Shown: positions 14,770 through 23,990, numbered from the stretch's first letter. The stretch: 35,234 nt of DNA from SAR116 cluster bacterium AG-426-A06 (GCA_003210115.1 QCNM01000009.1:1-35234), one strand, 5' to 3'. The notes: generated from the sequence alone by a model not told the origin. Program-made: numbers and translations.

Positions 14770-16293
14770 ATGAATGTTGATGATGTACTTACTATAAAAC
14801 TTAATTCTAATGATAATGTTGCAACAGCTTTTAAAAATATTACTAAAGGTGAAACCACCCAACACATTAAAGCTGAAAATAATATACCAAAAGGTCACAA
14901 AATTGCTTTATCGAAGATCTTGAAAGGTGAAAAGATTATTAAATATGACCAAATTATTGGTCTAGCCAGAAATGATATAAATATAGGCGAACATGTTCAT
15001 GTAGAAAATACTGAGTTCAAGTCAACAGAACATGATTATGAGTTTTCAACATCAATCAGGTTGCCAAATTTTGTTCCAGAAAGTCAAAGACCTACCTTTG
15101 ACGGTTTTAAAAGACCGAATGGTCAAGTAGGAACACGAAATTATATTGGCATTTTAACTTCCGTCAATTGTTCTGCAACTGCAGCTAGGAATATTGCAAA
15201 TGCTTTTGATGATAATATACTTTCACAATATCCTAACGTTGATGGAGTTGTATCTTTTACACATGGTACAGGTTGTGGAATGGCAGACTCTGGAGATGGC
15301 TTTGAAGCTTTACAAAGAGTCTTATTAGGCTATATCCAACATCCTAACTTAGCTGGGGTTCTTTTAATAGGATTAGGTTGTGAAGCCAACCAAATTAAGT
15401 TTTTACTTGACGCTTATAACTTAAATGAAAATCCTTTTTTTCAAACAATGACCATACAAGAAATGGGAGGATTAAGAAAAACAATTGAAGAAGGTATTAA
15501 GCGCATACATTCAATGTTACCAGAAATCAATCAGTTAAAAAGATCTCCTCAATCAGTTGAACATCTCTCACTAGCACTTCAGTGTGGTGGTTCAGACGCA
15601 TGGTCAGGCATTACTTCAAATCCTGCCCTTGGTCATGCGGCAGATCTTTTAGTTAAAAATGGAGGTACTGCAGTTTTAGCAGAAACGCCTGAAATTTATG
15701 GGGCTGAACACTTGCTAACTAGGAGAGCAATAAACAAAACTGTTGGTGATAAATTAGTAGATAGAATTCTTTGGTGGGAAGATTATGTCAGTAGAAATAA
15801 AGGAAGTCTTAACAATAATCCTTCTCCAGGGAATAAGGAAGGTGGACTTACAACTATATTAGAAAAATCTTTAGGTGCTGCTGCAAAAGGAGGAACTACG
15901 CCATTAAATGACGTACTTCTTTATGCTGAAAAAGCAAAATCTAAAGGTTTTTTATTCATGGATAGTCCTGGCTACGATCCAGCATCAGTTACTGGGCAAA
16001 TAGCTACAGGCTGTAATCTTGTAAGTTTCACAACTGGAAGAGGTTCTGCTTTTGGTTCAAAACCTTCACCATCTATAAAAATAGCTACTAATACTGAAAT
16101 GTATGAACATATGAAAGAAGATATGGATGTTAATGCAGGAAAAGTTGTTACAAATAATGAAAGTATTGAAACAGTTGGAAGCGAAATATTTGACCTATTA
16201 GTTAGGGTAGCTTCTGGGGAAAAATCAAAGTCTGAAAAACAAGGTCTAGGTGATTTAGAATTTGTTCCATGGCAAATTGGAGCAACAATGTAG
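14770..16293 (+). CDS. UxaA-family sugar-acid dehydratase (altronate/galactarate dehydratase-like)
   Basis: A 507-residue protein with the full two-part UxaA layout: an N-terminal SAF domain (about 1-95, with IPKGHKIAL and GEHVHVENTEF), then the catalytic domain opening PNGQVGTRNYIGILTSVNC (Gly121-Thr-Arg-Asn), THGTGCGM, LIGLGCEANQ, LALQCGGSDAWSGITSNPA and AETPEIYGAEHLL. Family enzymes use an iron or Fe-S centre to dehydrate six-carbon aldonates or aldarates to 2-keto-3-deoxy products in the cytoplasm. Whether the substrate is altronate, galactarate or another acid cannot be told. An AGGA ribosome-binding site precedes ATG 14770. It leads a plus-strand trio with an FAH hydrolase and a quinone oxidoreductase. 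Confidence 0.85.
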   Translation: MNVDDVLTIKLNSNDNVATAFKNITKGETTQHIKAENNIPKGHKIALSKILKGEKIIKYDQIIGLARNDINIGEHVHVENTEFKSTEHDYEFSTSIRLPNFVPESQRPTFDGFKRPNGQVGTRNYIGILTSVNCSATAARNIANAFDDNILSQYPNVDGVVSFTHGTGCGMADSGDGFEALQRVLLGYIQHPNLAGVLLIGLGCEANQIKFLLDAYNLNENPFFQTMTIQEMGGLRKTIEEGIKRIHSMLPEINQLKRSPQSVEHLSLALQCGGSDAWSGITSNPALGHAADLLVKNGGTAVLAETPEIYGAEHLLTRRAINKTVGDKLVDRILWWEDYVSRNKGSLNNNPSPGNKEGGLTTILEKSLGAAAKGGTTPLNDVLLYAEKAKSKGFLFMDSPGYDPASVTGQIATGCNLVSFTTGRGSAFGSKPSPSIKIATNTEMYEHMKEDMDVNAGKVVTNNESIETVGSEIFDLLVRVASGEKSKSEKQGLGDLEFVPWQIGATM

Positions 16294-16336
16294 TTAAATA
16301 AATTCAAAATAATTAAATTAAAATTAGGAGATCAAA

Positions 16337-17179
16337 ATGAAGTTACTAAGATTTGGAAACGCTGGAGAAGAAAAACCTGGATTAATTGACCAAAGTGGGA
16401 AAATAAGAGATTTATCAAGCGTAATTGATGATATAAATGGTAATACTATAGCACCAGAAAGTTTAGATAAATTAAAAAAGTTAGATACCTCTTCTTTGCC
16501 GGAAGTTAACGGTAATCCAAGAATTGGCCCTTGTGTAAACAACGTTGGTAAATTTTTATGTATAGGGCTTAACTTTTCTGATCATGCAGCTGAAACTGGT
16601 GCAGACGCTCCTGAAGAACCAATTTTATTTTCAAAAGCGACCTCTGCGATAATTGGTCCCAATGATAATGTAGAAATACCAAGAACTTCTACAGCAACAG
16701 ATTGGGAAGTGGAACTTGGAATAATAATTGGTAAAAAAACAAAGTATATTACAGAAGCTAAAGCCAAAAGTCACATTGCTGGTTATTGTGTTGTCAATGA
16801 TGTTTCTGAGAGAGATTTCCAAATTAAAAGATCAGGGCAATGGACTAAAGGTAAATCATGTGACACATTTGGACCAATCGGCCCATATCTTGTTACAACT
16901 GATGAGATTGAAGATGTACAAAATCTTTCTATGTTTTTAGATGTAAATGGTAAAAGAATGCAAAATGGCTCTACAAAAACAATGATTTTTTCAGTAGATC
17001 ATATTGTCCACTATTTATCTCAATTTATGACTTTATTTCCTGGTGATGTAATTGCAACTGGGACTCCTCCTGGGGTTGGTCTTGGTATGAAACCTCCAGT
17101 TTTTTTGAAACATGGGGATGTCATGAAGCTTGGGATTGAAGGTTTAGGTGAACAAAAACAAACATGTGTTGCTGGATAA
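16337..17179 (+). CDS. FAH-family hydrolase (diketo-sugar-acid hydrolase / ureidoglycolate-lyase-like)
   Basis: A 280-residue fumarylacetoacetate-hydrolase-fold enzyme. The core shows LCIGLNFSDHAAETG, then the metal ligands Glu124 and Glu126 in DWEVELGIIIGK, Asp155 in VVNDVSERDFQ, KGKSCDTFGPIGPYLV and the closing PGDVIATGTPPGVG. The KGKSCDTFGPIGP wording is that of the subgroup containing 2,4-diketo-3-deoxy-L-fuconate/rhamnonate hydrolases and proteins labelled ureidoglycolate lyase. The likely chemistry is Mg-dependent C-C cleavage of a diketo acid. It has a clean AGGAGA ribosome-binding site, follows the UxaA-type dehydratase by 43 bases, and is three bases before the oxidoreductase start, which fits a dehydratase, oxidation and cleavage route. 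Confidence 0.86.
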   Translation: MKLLRFGNAGEEKPGLIDQSGKIRDLSSVIDDINGNTIAPESLDKLKKLDTSSLPEVNGNPRIGPCVNNVGKFLCIGLNFSDHAAETGADAPEEPILFSKATSAIIGPNDNVEIPRTSTATDWEVELGIIIGKKTKYITEAKAKSHIAGYCVVNDVSERDFQIKRSGQWTKGKSCDTFGPIGPYLVTTDEIEDVQNLSMFLDVNGKRMQNGSTKTMIFSVDHIVHYLSQFMTLFPGDVIATGTPPGVGLGMKPPVFLKHGDVMKLGIEGLGEQKQTCVAG

Positions 17180-17182
17180 TTC

Positions 17183-18178
17183 ATGACTAAAGGTGCTGTT
17201 ATATATGAAAAAGGCAAGCCCGATGTATTTAAATGGGAAGATATTGATGTTCCAGATCCACAAAATAATGAAGTACTAATTAAAAACACAGCTGTAGGTG
17301 TCAATTATATAGACACCTATCATAGAAGAGGAATGCCACATCCGTGGCCTGTCCCAAATTTACCTATAGTTCTTGGGATTGAAGGTGTTGGAATAGTTGA
17401 AGGAATAGGTTCTGCAATCTCTGATTTTAATATAGGTGATAGAGTAGCCTATGCTCTTCCGCCTCATGGAGCATATAGTCAAAAAAGAGTTTATCCAGCA
17501 AATAAACTCATAAAAGTTCCTGAAGATTTGACAAATTTATCTGACAATGATTTGGCAGCTTTAATGCTTAAAGGTCTAACTGCACAGTTTCTTCTTAAGA
17601 GAACATATAAAGTAAAAAAAGGTGACATAATTTTGATACATGCTGCTGCTGGAGGCATGGGATTAATTTTATGTCAATGGGCTAAATATTTAGGAGCAAC
17701 TATTATTGGAACAGTAAGTTCAGAAGAAAAGGCTCAAAAAGCAAAAGATGCTGGTGCTGATTATACTGTCATACATTCAAAGGGAGATTTTGTTAAAACA
17801 GTTCGTGAAGTAACTGAAGGTCAAGGATGTCCAATTGTTTATGAATCTATCGGTAAAGATACTTTTAAAAGGTCAATGGATTGTCTTAGGCCAATGGGAA
17901 TGCTAGCATCATACGGGCATGCATCAGGTGCGCCCGATCCAGTTGATGTAATTGAACTAGGAACCAGAGGTTCTCTTTTTTTAACTAGACCAGCAATAAT
18001 GCATTATATGGAAAAAAGAGAAGATTTAGTAAAAAGCGCTAATGATTTGTTTGAAATTTTAAAAACTGGTAAAATTAAATCTAATGTAAATCATTTATAT
18101 CCTCTTTCAAAGGTTAGTGAAGCACATAAAGCTATAGAAGCAAGGAAAACAATTGGTGCAACTGTGTTGATACCCTAA
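17183..18178 (+). CDS. NADPH:quinone oxidoreductase (zinc-free MDR family)
   Basis: A 331-residue quinone oxidoreductase with GVNYIDTYHRRGMPHPWP, PIVLGIEGVGIVEGIG, GDRVAYALPPHGAYSQ and the nucleotide-binding turn HAAAGGMGLILCQWAK. These are close to the textbook QOR signature, and no structural-zinc cysteines are present. It should transfer hydride from NADPH to a quinone or activated alkene. Its ATG lies three bases after the FAH hydrolase stop, so translation is coupled and a role in the same catabolic route is likely. Its stop overlaps the stop end of the convergent aminotransferase gene by four bases. The paralog at 625-1599 is more divergent. Confidence 0.9.
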   Translation: MTKGAVIYEKGKPDVFKWEDIDVPDPQNNEVLIKNTAVGVNYIDTYHRRGMPHPWPVPNLPIVLGIEGVGIVEGIGSAISDFNIGDRVAYALPPHGAYSQKRVYPANKLIKVPEDLTNLSDNDLAALMLKGLTAQFLLKRTYKVKKGDIILIHAAAGGMGLILCQWAKYLGATIIGTVSSEEKAQKAKDAGADYTVIHSKGDFVKTVREVTEGQGCPIVYESIGKDTFKRSMDCLRPMGMLASYGHASGAPDPVDVIELGTRGSLFLTRPAIMHYMEKREDLVKSANDLFEILKTGKIKSNVNHLYPLSKVSEAHKAIEARKTIGATVLIP

Positions 18179-19326
18179 ATATATTTATTATTTTTCATAA
18201 AAATTTTTAGTTTATCCAAACCTCTTATTATATCTTCTGTGCTTCTTGCATAAGAAAATCTAATTGTTGAATGACCATTTTTTGGATCAAAATCTAATCC
18301 TGGGGTTATCGCTACTTTTGCATCCTTTAAAACTTTATTTGCAAATCCTAAACTATCATTACAAAATTTGCAAATATCTGCATAAATGTAAAAAGCACCG
18401 TCAGGAGAAGATATTTTAGAAAAACCTGCCTCTTTCAAACCTTTTATCATTAGCTTTCTATTTTCTTTGTAAACATTCATATTACTTTTCAATTCATCTT
18501 TACAATCCATAGCATAAAGAGCAGCTATTTGACTTGCATGAGGAGCACAAATAAACATATTTTGAGCTAATCTTTCAATTTGTCTTACATGATCTTCAGG
18601 AACAACCATCCAACCTACTCTCCAACCTGTCATTGAAAAATACTTAGAAAATGAATTAATTACATAGCATTGATCAGTTATTTGAAGAGCTGTTGTTGCC
18701 TTTTTTTCATACTCTATTCCATGATAAATTTCATCACTAATAAAAGAGATATTACTTTCTAATGAAGTATTTATTAAACTTTCTAATTGATTGTAATTTA
18801 ACATAGATCCAGTTGGGTTTGCAGGAGAGGCAATTAAAACTCCCGAAAGATTTATATCTTTCAAATCTTTAGAAAATGGTTGAAAATTATTTTCAAATTT
18901 TGTCTCTATTAATACAGGATCTAAATCTTGTGCTTTCAAAATTTGTCTATAACTTGGATAACCTGGAGAACAAATTCCAACTCTGTCTTTAGCATCAAAT
19001 AATGATGAAAAAGATAAAATAAAACCAGCTGATGATCCAGAGGTAATAATAATTCTGTTAGGGTTTAAATCCAGATTATACCAATCACCATATAATTGAG
19101 AAATTCTTTGTCTTAATTCAGGTATACCTAATGCAACAGTATAGCCCATACTGTCATTCTTCATTATTTTTATAAGTTCTTTTTGTGCATGAATTGGGGC
19201 TGGTGTACCAGGTTGACCAACTTCCATATGGACAATATCTTCACCTCTTTCTTCAGCTTTCCTTGCATTTTCCATAACGTCCATTACAATAAATGGATCA
19301 ACATTTCCTCTTTTAGATTTTCTCAT
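18175..19326 (-). CDS. Class I/II pyridoxal-phosphate aminotransferase
   Basis: A 383-residue fold-type I aminotransferase. Visible signatures are the GYTVALGIPELRQRI entry, TSGSSAGFILSF, the SPANPTGSML motif, FISDEIYHGIEY with the PLP-contacting aspartate, and NSFSKYFSMTGWRVGW with the Schiff-base lysine Lys228. The conserved arginine in FSYARS near the C-terminus should bind the substrate carboxylate. Substrate specificity (aspartate, aromatic or other) cannot be fixed. It is the last gene of a minus-strand run after the KDPG-type aldolase and SDR, 11 bases after the SDR stop. A role in aminating the 2-keto acid made by the aldolase is possible, but the neighbourhood alone does not prove it. 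Confidence 0.88.
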   Translation of the reverse strand: MRKSKRGNVDPFIVMDVMENARKAEERGEDIVHMEVGQPGTPAPIHAQKELIKIMKNDSMGYTVALGIPELRQRISQLYGDWYNLDLNPNRIIITSGSSAGFILSFSSLFDAKDRVGICSPGYPSYRQILKAQDLDPVLIETKFENNFQPFSKDLKDINLSGVLIASPANPTGSMLNYNQLESLINTSLESNISFISDEIYHGIEYEKKATTALQITDQCYVINSFSKYFSMTGWRVGWMVVPEDHVRQIERLAQNMFICAPHASQIAALYAMDCKDELKSNMNVYKENRKLMIKGLKEAGFSKISSPDGAFYIYADICKFCNDSLGFANKVLKDAKVAITPGLDFDPKNGHSTIRFSYARSTEDIIRGLDKLKIFMKNNKYI

Positions 19327-19337
19327 AATTCACAATA

Positions 19338-20039
19338 TTAAAACATTGGTTCTAATCTACTATTTACAAGTATTTCTGCAACTGCAGCACTATTTGGTAA
19401 AGTCAAAGCATAAGATATAGTTTCTGCTATAGCTTCGGGTTCCATTTTGAATTCTCCGTCAGGAACAGTCACTTCATCTGTCATTCTTGTTCTAACCATT
19501 CCAGGACAAACTGACGTTGCTCTAACACCATCGTCCCATCCTGAAATTCTTATCGCATTAGTTAAAGACATTGCAGCAAATTTAGATGCTGAATAACCTA
19601 ATATTTTCGGATTCCTTGGTCTTTTACCAGCTAGAGACACAACGTTAATTATTCTACCTGACCCTGTTTTTCTTAACTCAGGCAGAGCTTCCCTGACAAG
19701 TCTTAATGGCCCCTTAAAATTAACTTCAAACATTTCATCAAATTCTTCTTCACTATCACCTTCTAAATCACCTCCAAGTTCAACGCCAGCATTCATAACC
19801 AAGCCGTCAATTTTTCCAAAATGTGAAATAGTTTCAGACACCCAATAATTAGATAGTTTTTTTTCTTTTGCATCCCAAGTGCATTTTAAAACATTATCTC
19901 CACCAACTTTAATATCATTAGAGTTTCTTGCAGCTAAACTTAAAATGCAGCCTTTTTCTTTAAGAAGTTTAGCAGTTGCATAACCAATTCCCCTATTCGC
20001 ACCAGATATCATTATAACTTTATTTTTTAAATCTATCAT
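19338..20039 (-). CDS. Short-chain dehydrogenase/reductase
   Basis: A 233-residue classical SDR. The cofactor motif is SGANRGIG (residues 12-19), the NAG motif appears as LVMNAGVELGG, the catalytic serine region is RIINVVSLAG, and Tyr149 and Lys153 lie in YSASKFA; PGMVRT follows. It should oxidise or reduce a hydroxyl/keto group with NAD(P) in the cytoplasm. TGAGG-type ribosome-binding bases lie five bases before ATG 20039. It sits 10 bases after the KDPG-type aldolase and 11 before the aminotransferase. Sugar-acid dehydrogenation is the natural guess from context, but the family is too broad for a firm substrate. Confidence 0.88.
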   Translation of the reverse strand: MIDLKNKVIMISGANRGIGYATAKLLKEKGCILSLAARNSNDIKVGGDNVLKCTWDAKEKKLSNYWVSETISHFGKIDGLVMNAGVELGGDLEGDSEEEFDEMFEVNFKGPLRLVREALPELRKTGSGRIINVVSLAGKRPRNPKILGYSASKFAAMSLTNAIRISGWDDGVRATSVCPGMVRTRMTDEVTVPDGEFKMEPEAIAETISYALTLPNSAAVAEILVNSRLEPMF

Positions 20040-20049
20040 CAGAACCTCA

Positions 20050-20655
20050 TTAATTTTTTAAAACTGCTAATGCTCTTTTCTTTATCTCATCATATTTAAT
20101 GTCATTTTTAGGTGCTATCCAACTTCCGCCAACACACAAAACATTTTTTTGATATAACCAAGATAAATAATTACTACTATTAATTCCTCCTGTGGGACAA
20201 AATGATACATTAGGAAATGGACCACTTAAAGAATTTAAATATGATATGCCACCAAGTGGTTCAGCAGGAAAAAGTTTAAGGAAATTACAATCAAATTTTA
20301 AACATGATATGATTTCTGATGCGGTTGAAACACCTGGTATATATGAAAAATTATTCTCCTTTGCATATTTTAATATTTCAGTTTCAAAGCCAGGACTTAT
20401 TCCAAAATCTGCTCCTAAATTTATAGCCTTTTTAAGTTGGTCAATGTTAACAATAGTACCAACTCCAAGTATTAAGTTAGGAAATTTTTTACGAATAAAT
20501 TTTATGTTATCAAATGCTTTGTCATTTCTAAGTGTAATTTCAACTGTATTTATTTTCCCATCAATCAAAGCATTAATAAGTTTTTCTGGATCTACATTTT
20601 TATCTATATCTAAAATGGGTAAGACATTAATATTCTTAAAGTTTATATTTATCAT
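20050..20655 (-). CDS. KDPG/KDPGal-type 2-keto-3-deoxy aldolase
   Basis: A 201-residue class I aldolase of the Eda/DgoA family. Key residues are Glu39 in TVEITLR, the GVGTIVN turn, ADFGISPG, IPGVSTASEI, and the Schiff-base Lys127 in FLKLFPAEPLGG, followed by CPTGGI and GGSWIAP. It is close to the family's usual length and complete. Family members split 2-keto-3-deoxy-6-phospho sugar acids to pyruvate and an aldehyde phosphate; which sugar is used here is unknown. It leads a minus-strand run (aldolase, SDR, aminotransferase) and is divergent from the DenD-like gene, with an 82-base gap that could serve both. Confidence 0.88.
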   Translation of the reverse strand: MININFKNINVLPILDIDKNVDPEKLINALIDGKINTVEITLRNDKAFDNIKFIRKKFPNLILGVGTIVNIDQLKKAINLGADFGISPGFETEILKYAKENNFSYIPGVSTASEIISCLKFDCNFLKLFPAEPLGGISYLNSLSGPFPNVSFCPTGGINSSNYLSWLYQKNVLCVGGSWIAPKNDIKYDEIKKRALAVLKN

Positions 20656-20688
20656 TTTAAAAATTTTTCGATTATCTTTTATTTAAAA

Positions 20689-20716
20689 TTGAATTATGCT
20701 TTTTATTACATATTAT
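20689..20716 (+). promoter_or_regulatory. Putative promoter for the DenD-like gene
   Basis: TTGAAT at 20689-20694 and TATTAT at 20711-20716 are 16 bases apart and lie about 22 bases before the start codons at 20738/20741. It sits in the divergent gap to the aldolase gene. Moderate match in A+T-rich sequence. Confidence 0.4.
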
Positions 20717-20737
20717 TCAATGTTTAATTAAGGAGAA

Positions 20738-21712
20738 ATGATGGAAGTTTTAATTTTAGGCGCTGCTGGAATGGTAGGGCAAAAACTTTTAAATAAATTA
20801 ATTACGAAAAAATCAGTAAAAGGTAAAGAAATTAAAAAATTTAAACTTTTTGATATTGTTAAAGCTCCTTTTCCAAGTGATACAAATTTTGAAGTTGAAA
20901 TAATCACTGGAGATATATCCAAAAAAGAAATTAGCAAAAGCTTAGTTTCTTCTAAACCAGATATTATTTTTCATCTAGCAGCAATTGTTTCAGGACAAGC
21001 TGAAGAAGAATTCGATTTAGGTTGGAACATTAATACAAAAGGAAGTTGGGGATTATTTGAAGCAATTAGAGAGTTAGGCGATGATTATAAACCAAGACTA
21101 GTTTTTACAAGCTCAATCGCAGTATTTGGAGCACCTTTCCCAGAAAAAATTCCTGATAATTTTTTTACAACACCATTAACATCTTATGGAGCGCAAAAGG
21201 CAATTTCAGAATTACTTTTAGCAGATTACTCCAGAAAAGGTATGGTTGACGGTATTTCTATTCGATTGCCCACAATTTGTGTTAGACCAGGAAAACCAAA
21301 TCTGGCGGCTTCTGGATTTTTTTCTGGTATTATTAGGGAGCCTTTAAATGGAATAGAAGCAAGATTGCCTGTTAGTACAACTGTAAGACATTGGCATGCT
21401 TCACCAAGGTCTGCGGCAGGTTTTCTCTTGCATGCTGCTGAAATTGACACTAAGAAACTAAATCATAGAATAAACTTAAGTATGCCAGGTTTGTCAGCAA
21501 CTGTTGAAGAACAAATTGAAGCACTAAGAAGAGTAGCTGGTGAAGATACAGTTAAGTTAATTAAACATGAAATTGATCCTAAAATTGATAATATTGTTCA
21601 AGGGTGGGCAAGAGATTTAGACACTACCAGGGCATTAGACTTAGGATTTAAATCTGAAAACAGCTTTGAAGAGATAATTAAAGTCTACATTGAAGAGGAT
21701 TTAAATAAATAA
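20738..21712 (+). CDS. NAD-dependent epimerase/dehydratase family protein, D-erythronate dehydrogenase-like
   Basis: A 324-residue extended SDR. It has the Rossmann start LILGAAGMVGQKLL, LAAIVSGQAEEEFDLGW, FTSSIAVFG, the catalytic SYGAQKAISELLLADYSRKG, RLPTICVRPGKPN and FFSGIIREPLNG. The run SGQAE..FDLG through VRPG.PN..AS.F.SGIIREPL is characteristic of the DenD (D-erythronate dehydrogenase) group, so oxidation of a C4 or related aldonate at C2 is likely; substrate remains unproven. Two ATGs stand in tandem (20738 and 20741). AGGAG ends only two bases before the first but five before the second, so 20741 is probably the true start. The gene ends four bases from the convergent glutaryl-CoA dehydrogenase gene. 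Confidence 0.8.
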   Translation: MMEVLILGAAGMVGQKLLNKLITKKSVKGKEIKKFKLFDIVKAPFPSDTNFEVEIITGDISKKEISKSLVSSKPDIIFHLAAIVSGQAEEEFDLGWNINTKGSWGLFEAIRELGDDYKPRLVFTSSIAVFGAPFPEKIPDNFFTTPLTSYGAQKAISELLLADYSRKGMVDGISIRLPTICVRPGKPNLAASGFFSGIIREPLNGIEARLPVSTTVRHWHASPRSAAGFLLHAAEIDTKKLNHRINLSMPGLSATVEEQIEALRRVAGEDTVKLIKHEIDPKIDNIVQGWARDLDTTRALDLGFKSENSFEEIIKVYIEEDLNK

Positions 21713-21716
21713 TTTT

Positions 21717-22946
21717 TTAAAAAAAAGCTTGAATACCAGTTTGAGCTCTACCTAAAATGAGTGCATGAACATCATGTGTACCTTCATAAGTATTTACAGT
21801 TTCTAGGTTCATTAGATGTCTCATAACTTGATATTCTGCATGTATACCATTGCCTCCATGCATGTCTCTTGACAACCTAGCTATATCTAGAGCCTTTCCA
21901 CAATTATTTCTTTTTACTATGGAAATTGCCTCAGGGGCTAGTTTTCCTTCATCAAAAAGTCTTCCAACCCTTAAAGATGCATGAAGTCCTAATGTTATTT
22001 CAGTTTGCATGTCAGCTAGTTTTTTTTGAATAAGTTGTGTAGAAGCTAATGGTTTGTCAAACTGTTTTCTATCCAATGTATATTGTAAGGCTCTATGCCA
22101 GCAATCTTCAGCAGCACCCATAACACCCCAAGATATTCCATACCTTGCTCTATTTAAACAACTAAACGGTCCTTTTAAACCTTCAACATTTGGCAGCATA
22201 TTTTCTTTAGGAACAAAAACTTTATCCATTACAATTTCTCCTGTAATAGAAGCACGTAATGAAAGCTTTTTATTTATTTTTGGGGCACTTAAGCCTTTCA
22301 TTCCTTTTTCAAGGATGAATCCTTTAATTTTTTTTGAATGATTTTCTAACTTTGCCCACACTATAAAAACATCAGCAATTGGTGAGTTGGAAATCCACAT
22401 TTTTGATCCAGATAATTCATACCCACCATCAACTTTTTTGGCTGTAGTTTTCATTCCACCAGGATCAGATCCTGCATCTGGTTCAGTTAATCCAAAACAA
22501 CCTATAAAATCACCACTAGCAAGTTTTGGTAAAAATTTTTGTTTTTGTTCTTCACTTCCAAAAGCATTTATAGGATGCATTACCAACGAAGATTGCACTG
22601 ACATCATTGATCTGTATCCAGAGTCAATTCTTTCAACTTCTCTAGCAACTAAACCATAAGAAACGTAAGATGCACCTGCACAACCATACTTCTCAGATAT
22701 GGTAACTCCCAAAAGACCAAGTTCTCCCATCTCTTTAAAAATTTTAACATCTGTATTCTCTTCTAAAAAGGCTTCTTCAACTCTTGGTAATAGACTACCT
22801 TGAGCATAATCATAAGCTGTATCTCTAATAAGCTTTTCTTCCTCTGATAATTGCCCATCTAAATCTAAAGGATCTCTCCAATTAAATTCTTTTTTATCTG
22901 ACTTGACTATATTTAAATTGGTAACTGTTTTTTTTATATCATCCAT
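21717..22946 (-). CDS. gcdH: Glutaryl-CoA dehydrogenase (acyl-CoA dehydrogenase family)
   Basis: A 409-residue flavoprotein with close agreement to GcdH along its length: [17 protein letters not shown] at the start, [60 protein letters not shown] and the terminal [18 protein letters not shown], where Glu388 is the catalytic base. The enzyme oxidises and decarboxylates glutaryl-CoA to crotonyl-CoA, passing electrons to ETF; this step ends lysine, tryptophan and some aromatic or dicarboxylate degradation routes. It is the last of four minus-strand genes (dioxygenase, cupin, DsbA-like, GcdH), 48 bases after its neighbour. Length and motifs are complete. Confidence 0.93.
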   Translation of the reverse strand: MDDIKKTVTNLNIVKSDKKEFNWRDPLDLDGQLSEEEKLIRDTAYDYAQGSLLPRVEEAFLEENTDVKIFKEMGELGLLGVTISEKYGCAGASYVSYGLVAREVERIDSGYRSMMSVQSSLVMHPINAFGSEEQKQKFLPKLASGDFIGCFGLTEPDAGSDPGGMKTTAKKVDGGYELSGSKMWISNSPIADVFIVWAKLENHSKKIKGFILEKGMKGLSAPKINKKLSLRASITGEIVMDKVFVPKENMLPNVEGLKGPFSCLNRARYGISWGVMGAAEDCWHRALQYTLDRKQFDKPLASTQLIQKKLADMQTEITLGLHASLRVGRLFDEGKLAPEAISIVKRNNCGKALDIARLSRDMHGGNGIHAEYQVMRHLMNLETVNTYEGTHDVHALILGRAQTGIQAFF

Positions 22947-22994
22947 AATGTTTCTCTATTTGAAATCTACCTTATTAATTATTAGTAATAAAAT

Positions 22995-23597
22995 CTATTT
23001 ATTTTTTCTTTTAATATACCTTTCTAAAAAATCTAATCTATCCTGACCCCAATAAATTTGATCATTAATTATATAAGTTGGCGCACCGAAAACAGCAAGA
23101 TCTATTGCCTCTTTAGTATATTCATTCATTTCTTCCTCAACTTGTTTACTTTCAGAAAAGTCAATAACTTCATCAGCAGTTTTAATAAATCTTGTTAATA
23201 TTTTCATTAAATTTTTTGGATCATCTATATTCATTTCTTTAATCCACAGACCTTCCATAATTGCATAAGCTATGTCATTCACATTTTCAAAATTTAATAT
23301 CTTTACAGAAATAATCACTTTGGATGGCAAAAGAGACCTTGAAGGAAAATGTTTTGGCTCAGGATTAAGCTTAATCTTTAAAAATTCTGACCATCGTTTT
23401 AATTCTTGCAATCTATATTTTTGTCTTTGTAATGGCCTTTTATGTACAGGAAGTCCTCCAGATACTTGAAATATCTCTCCATAATTAACAGGCATTATAT
23501 CCAATTCACAATTATTTTTTTTTGAAATTTCACTTACTTTTTTGTGCCCAAGAAAAGTCCAGGGACTTCCATGACTCATAAAATATTTAATTTTCAT
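22995..23597 (-). CDS. DsbA-fold 2-hydroxychromene-2-carboxylate isomerase / kappa GST-like protein
   Basis: A 200-residue thioredoxin-fold protein with helical insert. It starts IKYFMSHGSPWTFLGHKKV, where the Ser/Pro at positions 11-12 replace a CxxC, as in the kappa-class GST/HCCA isomerase group. The C-terminal thioredoxin half shows AIDLAVFGAPTYIINDQIYWGQDRLDFLERY, with the cis-proline of FGAPT and the family's WGQDRLD. Known members are glutathione-dependent isomerases in aromatic (naphthalene) degradation, though most homologues are uncharacterised. It is cytoplasmic with no signal peptide. It lies 14 bases after the cupin gene and 48 before gcdH on the same strand, so it probably acts in a common carboxylate or aromatic route. 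Confidence 0.87.
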   Translation of the reverse strand: MKIKYFMSHGSPWTFLGHKKVSEISKKNNCELDIMPVNYGEIFQVSGGLPVHKRPLQRQKYRLQELKRWSEFLKIKLNPEPKHFPSRSLLPSKVIISVKILNFENVNDIAYAIMEGLWIKEMNIDDPKNLMKILTRFIKTADEVIDFSESKQVEEEMNEYTKEAIDLAVFGAPTYIINDQIYWGQDRLDFLERYIKRKNK

Positions 23598-23611
23598 TCA
23601 GATTACCTAAT

Positions 23612-23980
23612 TTATACTCCAAACCCAGATCCAGATTTTTTATACTGATCTCTTGGCGGGCTAAATATATCCATGACCTTTGCTCCATTTTCTCCTGCTT
23701 CAATGCCATGATCGATATCACCTGGTGTTAACCAAAAATCACCTTTTTTGATTTCAATTCTTTCGCCACCTTGAATTCTTACACCGGATCCTTCCAACAT
23801 GACCCCCCATTGTTCCTCAGGATGAGAATGGATTTGTCCTACGCAATTTGGTTCAATCGTAACTATAGAAACCATTGCTTGATCGCCACAAAATATGCTT
23901 GTTTCTAAACCTTCACCAAGTTTTCTTTTAATACCTTCATCCAAATTATTAATATTATAAAAATTTTTCTTCTGACTCAT
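23612..23980 (-). CDS. Single-domain cupin protein
   Basis: A 122-residue cupin. Motif 1 is GQIHSHPEEQWGVMLEGSG with His51, His53 and Gln57 as likely metal ligands, and motif 2 is GDFWLTPGDIDHGIEA with His91. The family glutamate of motif 1 appears as E55/E56/Q57, so the exact ligand set is uncertain. Small cupins of this kind are metal-binding isomerases, dioxygenases or sugar-acid binding enzymes. A strong AAGGAGAT ribosome-binding site precedes ATG 23980. It follows the TauD-type dioxygenase gene by ten bases and precedes the DsbA-like gene by 14, so it is a member of the same operon. Specific function unknown. Confidence 0.85.
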   Translation of the reverse strand: MSQKKNFYNINNLDEGIKRKLGEGLETSIFCGDQAMVSIVTIEPNCVGQIHSHPEEQWGVMLEGSGVRIQGGERIEIKKGDFWLTPGDIDHGIEAGENGAKVMDIFSPPRDQYKKSGSGFGV

Positions 23981-23990
23981 AATATCTCCT

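Noticed and set aside
15972-17304. Other-frame open frames over the UxaA, FAH and oxidoreductase genes
   Set aside because: All overlap strongly recognised genes and show no family signatures.
21713-21728. T6A8 stretch between convergent genes as a terminator
   Set aside because: A pure A/T palindrome without a G+C stem gives no convincing hairpin and such runs are everywhere in this sequence.
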